Shown: positions 62,304 to 64,000 of the stretch, one piece after another | Layout: each line of letters opens with the position of its first letter | Numbering within the stretch: position 1 is the stretch's first letter | DNA from: CAISIP01 sp965278985 | Lineage (GTDB): Bacteria > Pseudomonadota > Gammaproteobacteria > Burkholderiales > Burkholderiaceae_C | Length of the DNA: 64,000 nucleotides | Assembly: GCA_965278985.1 (NCBI GenBank) | Contig: OZ257131.1 | Span: 1,302,001 to 1,366,000 of the forward strand | Reading direction: 5' to 3' | Notes under the pieces: model-generated | Seen by the model: only the letters and a program-made list of their open reading frames with translations | Database searches by the model: none | What the model was told of the DNA's origin: nothing | Made by a program: the position numbers and the translations under genes

Positions 62304-63587
62304 TCAGAAGCGCGGGCGGCGCGGATCGAAGTCGGGCCGGTGCTTGCGCATCTCGGTGGCATCGTCGCGCACGCGGATGCCACAGTCCAGATAGTTCTGG
62401 TGCAGGCGCGCGAGCGCGTCACGGTCCAGCGTCACGCCCAGTCCCGCCCCGGGGGGAGGCGCCAGCCGGCCATCGCGGATCTGCAGCTTGCCGCCGGTGA
62501 TGACTTCCTCCACCTGCCAGGGGTAGTGCGTGTCGCAGGCATACCGCAGGTTGGGCAGCGTCACGCCCACGTGGGTCATGGCCGCCAGGCTGATGCCCAG
62601 GTGCGAGTTGGAATGCATCGAGATGCCCAGGCCGAAGGTGCGTCCGATGGCCGCCAGCTGCTGCGTGGCACGCAGGCCGCCCCAGTAGTGGTGGTCCGAC
62701 AGGATCACCTGCATCGCGTTCAGGCGGATGGTCTCGGGGAGGTGGCCGAAAGCCACCGTGACCATGTTGGTGGCCAGCGGCATCGGCGCGAAGCGCGCCA
62801 CCTCGGCCGACTGCTCCAGCGTGGGCACCGGGTCTTCCAGGTACTCCAGCAGGCCGTCGGCGGCAAGCAGCGGCATCACGCGGCGCGTGGTCTCCACCGA
62901 CCAGCCGCCGTTGGGGTCGATGCGCAGCGGCATGCCGGGGAAGGCCGCGCGCAGGGCCTGCAGCGCCTCGATCTCCACCTCGGGCGCGAACACGCCGCCC
63001 TTGAGCTTGATGGAGCCGAAGCCGTAGTCGCGCACCATGCGGCGGGCTTCCTCGACGATCTGCGCGGGTGTCAGCACCTCGCCCCAGTCGTCGGCGGGAT
63101 ACCCGGTGAAATCCTTGTGCTGCGCGAACTTGTAGAACAGGTAGGCGCTGTAGTCCACGGCAGGGCGCACCGCACCGCCGAGCACCTGGTAGAGCGGCCG
63201 GTCCGTAAGCTGGCCCTGCAGGTCCAGGAACGCCACCTCGAAGGCCGCCAGTGCACTCGCACGCGCCTTGTCGCCCGCGGGTGCGAAGGTGGCGCCGGGG
63301 TCGGGCTGGTCACCCACGTGCGCGTAGACCACGCGCGTCAGGCCGTTGAGGTCGAAGGGGTCCAGCCCCGGCAGGTGGGGCAGCACCTTGTCCAGGTGGG
63401 CCAGGGTCTGCAGGTCACCGTAACTCTCGCCCAGGCCGACGCGGCCATCGGTGGTCTGCACCTCGATGATGCTGCGCAGGGCCCAGGGCTCGTGCACACC
63501 GGCCACATTGAGCAGCGGCGGATCACGGAAGGCGATGGGAGTCACTCGCACGGCGGCGACGACGGGATGTGTTGTGGTGCCCATCAT
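62304..63587 (-). CDS. gudD: Glucarate dehydratase (enolase superfamily)
   Basis: 427 aa from ATG 63587. Glucarate dehydratase hallmarks: ESYGD, the catalytic K-x-K in SIKLKGG, RIDPNGGW, YLEDPVPTLE, LATNMVTVAFGHL, LSDHHYWGG and MHSNSHLGISLA. Length close to the 446 aa of the enterobacterial enzyme. It dehydrates D-glucarate (and related aldarate) to 5-keto-4-deoxyglucarate, with Mg2+. The start overlaps the stop of the aldose-1-epimerase-like gene upstream (ATGA). A DapA-family dehydratase/lyase that could take the product is at 41225, in a different locus. Confidence 0.9.
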   Translation of the reverse strand: MMGTTTHPVVAAVRVTPIAFRDPPLLNVAGVHEPWALRSIIEVQTTDGRVGLGESYGDLQTLAHLDKVLPHLPGLDPFDLNGLTRVVYAHVGDQPDPGATFAPAGDKARASALAAFEVAFLDLQGQLTDRPLYQVLGGAVRPAVDYSAYLFYKFAQHKDFTGYPADDWGEVLTPAQIVEEARRMVRDYGFGSIKLKGGVFAPEVEIEALQALRAAFPGMPLRIDPNGGWSVETTRRVMPLLAADGLLEYLEDPVPTLEQSAEVARFAPMPLATNMVTVAFGHLPETIRLNAMQVILSDHHYWGGLRATQQLAAIGRTFGLGISMHSNSHLGISLAAMTHVGVTLPNLRYACDTHYPWQVEEVITGGKLQIRDGRLAPPPGAGLGVTLDRDALARLHQNYLDCGIRVRDDATEMRKHRPDFDPRRPRF

Positions 63588-64000
63588 GCAATCCTGTTCA
63601 CTGGTTCCAGCAGTTCGAAACGCACCACGGCCTCCAGGGTCTGGCCGGGCTCCAGCAGGTGCGTACCCGTGCCGGCCACACCCTGCGCCGCGAGGTTGAA
63701 GCCATTGGCCACATGGCTCACGGGCTCCAGGCACAGGTATGCCAGGTTGTCGGGGCGGTGCACCACCAGGTGGGACAGCAGCGGGTCGGCCACCATGCGC
63801 AGGCAGCTGCCATCGGGCAGGTCCACCGTGGCTTCGCCGTCCCAGTCGCCCACGTACGAAGTCAGTCCGCCATCGGGCAGGGCGCGCGCGGGTTGGTGCC
63901 GCTCATCGGCAGAGGGTGCCCGCGCGTGGGTCGCCAGGAACTCCGGCGTGGCAGGCCAGATGCTGCCTGCGCCGTAGCCCACCCTGGCTGTGGGCGCATG
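63584..64000 (-). CDS. Aldose 1-epimerase-like protein, C-terminal part (cut by window edge)
   Basis: At least 138 codons are visible; the frame continues past the right edge. The C-terminal pattern LVVHRPDNLAYLCLEPVSHVANGFN, then a Gly turn and LLEPGQTLEAVVRFELL, matches the aldose 1-epimerase/galactose mutarotase fold (the conserved Glu of EPVSH is the catalytic base). The enzyme would convert sugar anomers. It is translationally coupled to gudD, so probably acts on the same sugar pathway. Confidence 0.8.
   Translation of the reverse strand, partial: HAPTARVGYGAGSIWPATPEFLATHARAPSADERHQPARALPDGGLTSYVGDWDGEATVDLPDGSCLRMVADPLLSHLVVHRPDNLAYLCLEPVSHVANGFNLAAQGVAGTGTHLLEPGQTLEAVVRFELLEPVNRIA

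Overview
This is a GC-rich, gene-dense bacterial chromosome segment. The organism is most likely a beta-proteobacterium of the Burkholderiales, probably Comamonadaceae. That is an inference from gene families and composition: orphan Bug-type (tripartite tricarboxylate) binding protein, TRAP transporter, several enolase-superfamily sugar-acid dehydratases, PEP-CTERM proteins, and a cyclic beta-1,2-glucan synthase. No rRNA, tRNA, CRISPR array or insertion sequence was recognised.

Layout. 1-3001 (minus): the N-terminal half of a cyclic beta-1,2-glucan synthase, coupled to a small DUF1488 protein. 3268-4014 (minus): a trypsin-like peptidase. 4208-18256 (plus) is a catabolic region: an enolase-superfamily enzyme, a D-2-hydroxyacid dehydrogenase, a GntR/UTRA regulator, an SDR dehydrogenase, an unusual 2-oxoacid dehydrogenase (E1alpha-E1beta-lipoyl fusion plus an E2 with no lipoyl domain), a TRAP transporter, an EamA transporter, and a second enolase/hydroxyacid dehydrogenase pair. 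18426-28009 (plus): a PEP-CTERM protein, a DUF1624 membrane protein, a Bug/NHL/hydroxyacid dehydrogenase cluster, a three-gene ABC-2 exporter and an M48 peptidase.

28531-39192 is the most interesting part: a six-gene island with visibly lower GC than its surroundings, transcribed as one tight operon. It encodes an unknown 184-aa protein, a QueC-like PP-loop enzyme, an XRE-ImmA/IrrE protein, a PIN-like protein, a 1637-aa sacsin-like GHKL ATPase with a C-terminal DUF3883 nuclease-like domain, and a NERD-UvrD helicase. A 12-bp direct repeat brackets it, and its upstream region carries TGACAT palindromes spaced 32-33 bp. It reads as a candidate antiphage or genome-defence system whose gene combination I do not recognise.

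39225-51298: two small genes, then a divergent sugar-acid locus. A GntR/FCD regulator and a DapA-family lyase lie on minus. A complete oligopeptide/oligosaccharide-type ABC importer and two enolase-superfamily dehydratases lie on plus. Matching GntR-like operators sit in the divergent promoter region. Together these genes would import, dehydrate and cleave an acidic sugar.

51581-64000: an unknown 521-aa protein; a small overlapping envelope-protein operon with a hexanucleotide repeat; an FKBP isomerase; two tandem paralogous PEP-CTERM proteins; a NarL-type two-component system; a diguanylate cyclase; glucarate dehydratase; and a partial aldose 1-epimerase. Gene starts were chosen from ribosome-binding sites and overlaps. 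Several are TTG or GTG, and the uncertain ones are flagged.
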